From a bacterium (lineage in GTDB: Bacteria; Vulcanimicrobiota; Vulcanimicrobiia; Vulcanimicrobiales; Vulcanimicrobiaceae): a stretch of DNA of 7,332 nt. The notes beneath the pieces were generated by a model that saw only the letters and a program-made list of their open reading frames with translations, searched no databases and was not told the origin of the DNA. The translations under genes and the position numbers were made by a program. The stretch lies in the NCBI GenBank assembly GCA_021807645.1, contig JAKBCP010000033.1:1-7332 (forward strand), read 5' to 3'. Of this stretch, positions 6,359 to 7,332 are shown piece after piece; positions within the stretch are counted from its first letter, which is position 1, and every line of letters starts with the position of its first letter.

Positions 6359-7138
6359 GCGCTCATTCCTTTTACGAAGATGCACGGTACGAAGAACGAT
6401 TTTATCGTTCTCGATACGCGCGCGTACCCGGTCGCCGAGCTTCCGGCGTTCGCGCGGCGTTGGTGCGAGCGGCATACCGGCGTCGGCGCCGACGGCGTAC
6501 TTGCGATCGAGAGTTCGGTCGTTGCTGACGCGCGCATGCGCGTGATCAATGCCGATGGGAGTGAGGCGGAGATGTGCGGGAACGGCATTCGCTGCGTCGC
6601 ACGATACCTCGCCGAAGCGGGCGAGCCGGAACATCTTTCGATCGAAACGCTCGCCGGCATCCGGCAGACGACGGTCGAGAGCCGTGTAGGCGATTGGCGC
6701 GTTCGCGTCGCCATGGGGACGACGAGCATATCGTATGGTACGAATGCGTTTCCGGAAGCAACGGTGGTCTCGGTCGGAAATCCGCACGTCGTCCTCTTCG
6801 TCGAGCGTTTGGAAGGAGTCGATCTCGCCGCCGTCGCCGCGCGCATCGCGCGGGAGCCGGCATTCGTCGGAGGTGCGAACGTGCACCTTGCGGTTATCGA
6901 AAGCGATCGCGTACGCGTTCGCCATTTCGAGCGCGGAGTCGGCGAAACGCAGGCGTGCGGAACCGGTGCGATCGCCGTTGCGGCGGCGGTCCGCATGCGC
7001 GACGCCTTGCCGACGCCGCTACGGATCGAGGTTCCCGGCGGCCCGCTTGCCGTTGAGTTCGACGCGCGCGGTGAAGCGACGTTGATCGGCCCTGCGGTGC
7101 GCGTCTTCGACGGGGTTCTCGATCGCGATGTCGCGTAA
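6356..7138 (+). CDS. dapF: Diaminopimelate epimerase DapF
   Basis: PLP-independent epimerase interconverting LL- and meso-2,6-diaminopimelate, the step before lysine and the source of meso-DAP for peptidoglycan. 260 residues (family about 270). The two catalytic cysteines are present: C74 in AEMCGNGIRC and C201 in ETQACGTGA. Other family landmarks: KMHGTKNDF (8-16), GVGADG (42-47), INADGSEAE with N65, GNPHVV with N142 in the substrate pocket, GGANVHLAV, and FERGVGET with E192 and R193. The two halves show the expected pseudo-symmetric fold. The ATG at 6356 gives the standard start, with FTKMHG near the N-terminus, and abuts the miaA stop. It is the only amino-acid or cell-wall gene visible in the cluster. 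The Lys in GTKNDF is a small variation on the commoner G-x-G-N-D-F and is unlikely to matter. Confidence 0.98.
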   Translation: MALIPFTKMHGTKNDFIVLDTRAYPVAELPAFARRWCERHTGVGADGVLAIESSVVADARMRVINADGSEAEMCGNGIRCVARYLAEAGEPEHLSIETLAGIRQTTVESRVGDWRVRVAMGTTSISYGTNAFPEATVVSVGNPHVVLFVERLEGVDLAAVAARIAREPAFVGGANVHLAVIESDRVRVRHFERGVGETQACGTGAIAVAAAVRMRDALPTPLRIEVPGGPLAVEFDARGEATLIGPAVRVFDGVLDRDVA

Positions 7139-7332
7139 GCACGCACGTGCGGCGCTCGCCTACGCCGATGCGCGCGGGCGCTATTATTTCGACGACACCT
7201 GCGAACCGCTCGCCGACGGTGGTATCGTGCGTCCCCCGCGTGCGGATGAACTGATTCCGGCGCCGCCGGGAAGCGTGCCGACGCTGCTGCCGCTGCGGCG
7301 CCCGCTCGGCGGACGCGGCATCGAAAAGCGAC
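7128..7332 (+). CDS. Unrecognised protein, N-terminal 68 residues only (possibly radical SAM family)
   Basis: An open frame starts at ATG 7128, overlaps the end of dapF by 11 bases in another frame, and runs off the window without a stop. The N-terminus is basic (MSRKHARAA), followed by a tyrosine/aspartate-rich patch (GRYYFDDTCEPL) and a proline-rich segment ending in PPGSVPTLLPLRRPLG. Third positions are GC-rich like the neighbouring genes, which supports it being coding. No catalytic motif is reached. The PPGS-x-LLP-x-RRPLG segment loosely recalls N-terminal extensions I associate with some radical SAM proteins, but this is memory of a pattern, not a proven match. A GGGG at 7113-7116 is a poor, distant ribosome site; coupling to dapF is more likely. 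Existence of the gene is fairly secure, function is not. Confidence 0.72.
   Translation, partial: MSRKHARAALAYADARGRYYFDDTCEPLADGGIVRPPRADELIPAPPGSVPTLLPLRRPLGGRGIEKR

Noticed and set aside
6250..7146. 298-codon minus-strand open frame opposite dapF
   Set aside because: It lies entirely over dapF and the end of miaA, whose catalytic motifs are intact. Its composition is low-complexity Ser/Thr/Arg/Ala with no recognisable domain.
1..7332. Defence system, mobile element, CRISPR array or recoding event
   Set aside because: All five named genes are ordinary housekeeping genes with intact frames. I saw no direct repeats, transposase, integrase, toxin-antitoxin pair or frameshift in the window.

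Overview
The window is a densely packed, plus-strand housekeeping cluster from a GC-rich bacterium (clearly above 60% GC by eye). It reads miaB (start missing) - mutS - mutL - miaA - dapF - start of an unrecognised gene. The largest gap between genes is 23 bases. The other junctions are a 10-base gap, a 4-base overlap, direct abutment and an 11-base overlap. I see no internal promoter, terminator, RNA gene, mobile element, CRISPR array or other sign of transfer, and every full-length gene keeps its diagnostic motifs.

Layout: bases 1-1259 hold most of MiaB (tRNA ms2i6A37 methylthiotransferase). Bases 1283-3760 hold MutS (mismatch recognition) and 3771-5459 hold MutL (mismatch-repair endonuclease and matchmaker). 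Bases 5456-6355 hold MiaA (tRNA A37 dimethylallyltransferase), 6356-7138 hold DapF (diaminopimelate epimerase), and 7128-7332 hold the N-terminus of a protein cut by the window edge.

Functionally there are three themes. MutS and MutL form the core of mismatch repair; MutL carries the full DQHA(X)2E(X)4E endonuclease motif, so the system should be the MutH-independent type. MiaA and MiaB perform two successive steps on tRNA adenosine 37 (prenylation, then methylthiolation) and bracket the repair pair. DapF makes meso-diaminopimelate for lysine and peptidoglycan. This is consistent with a cell that makes DAP-type peptidoglycan, though a lysine-only role is possible.

Taxonomy cannot be fixed from the sequence alone. 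The order miaB-mutS-mutL-miaA recalls several Firmicutes and related lineages, but the high GC and divergent MiaB fit a less-studied GC-rich phylum better (Eremiobacterota-like is a guess, not a demonstrated assignment). I found no convincing undescribed system. The points most worth a second look are the unrecognised sixth gene, the clamp-motif details in MutS and MutL, and the abundance of GATC/GCGATCGC words.
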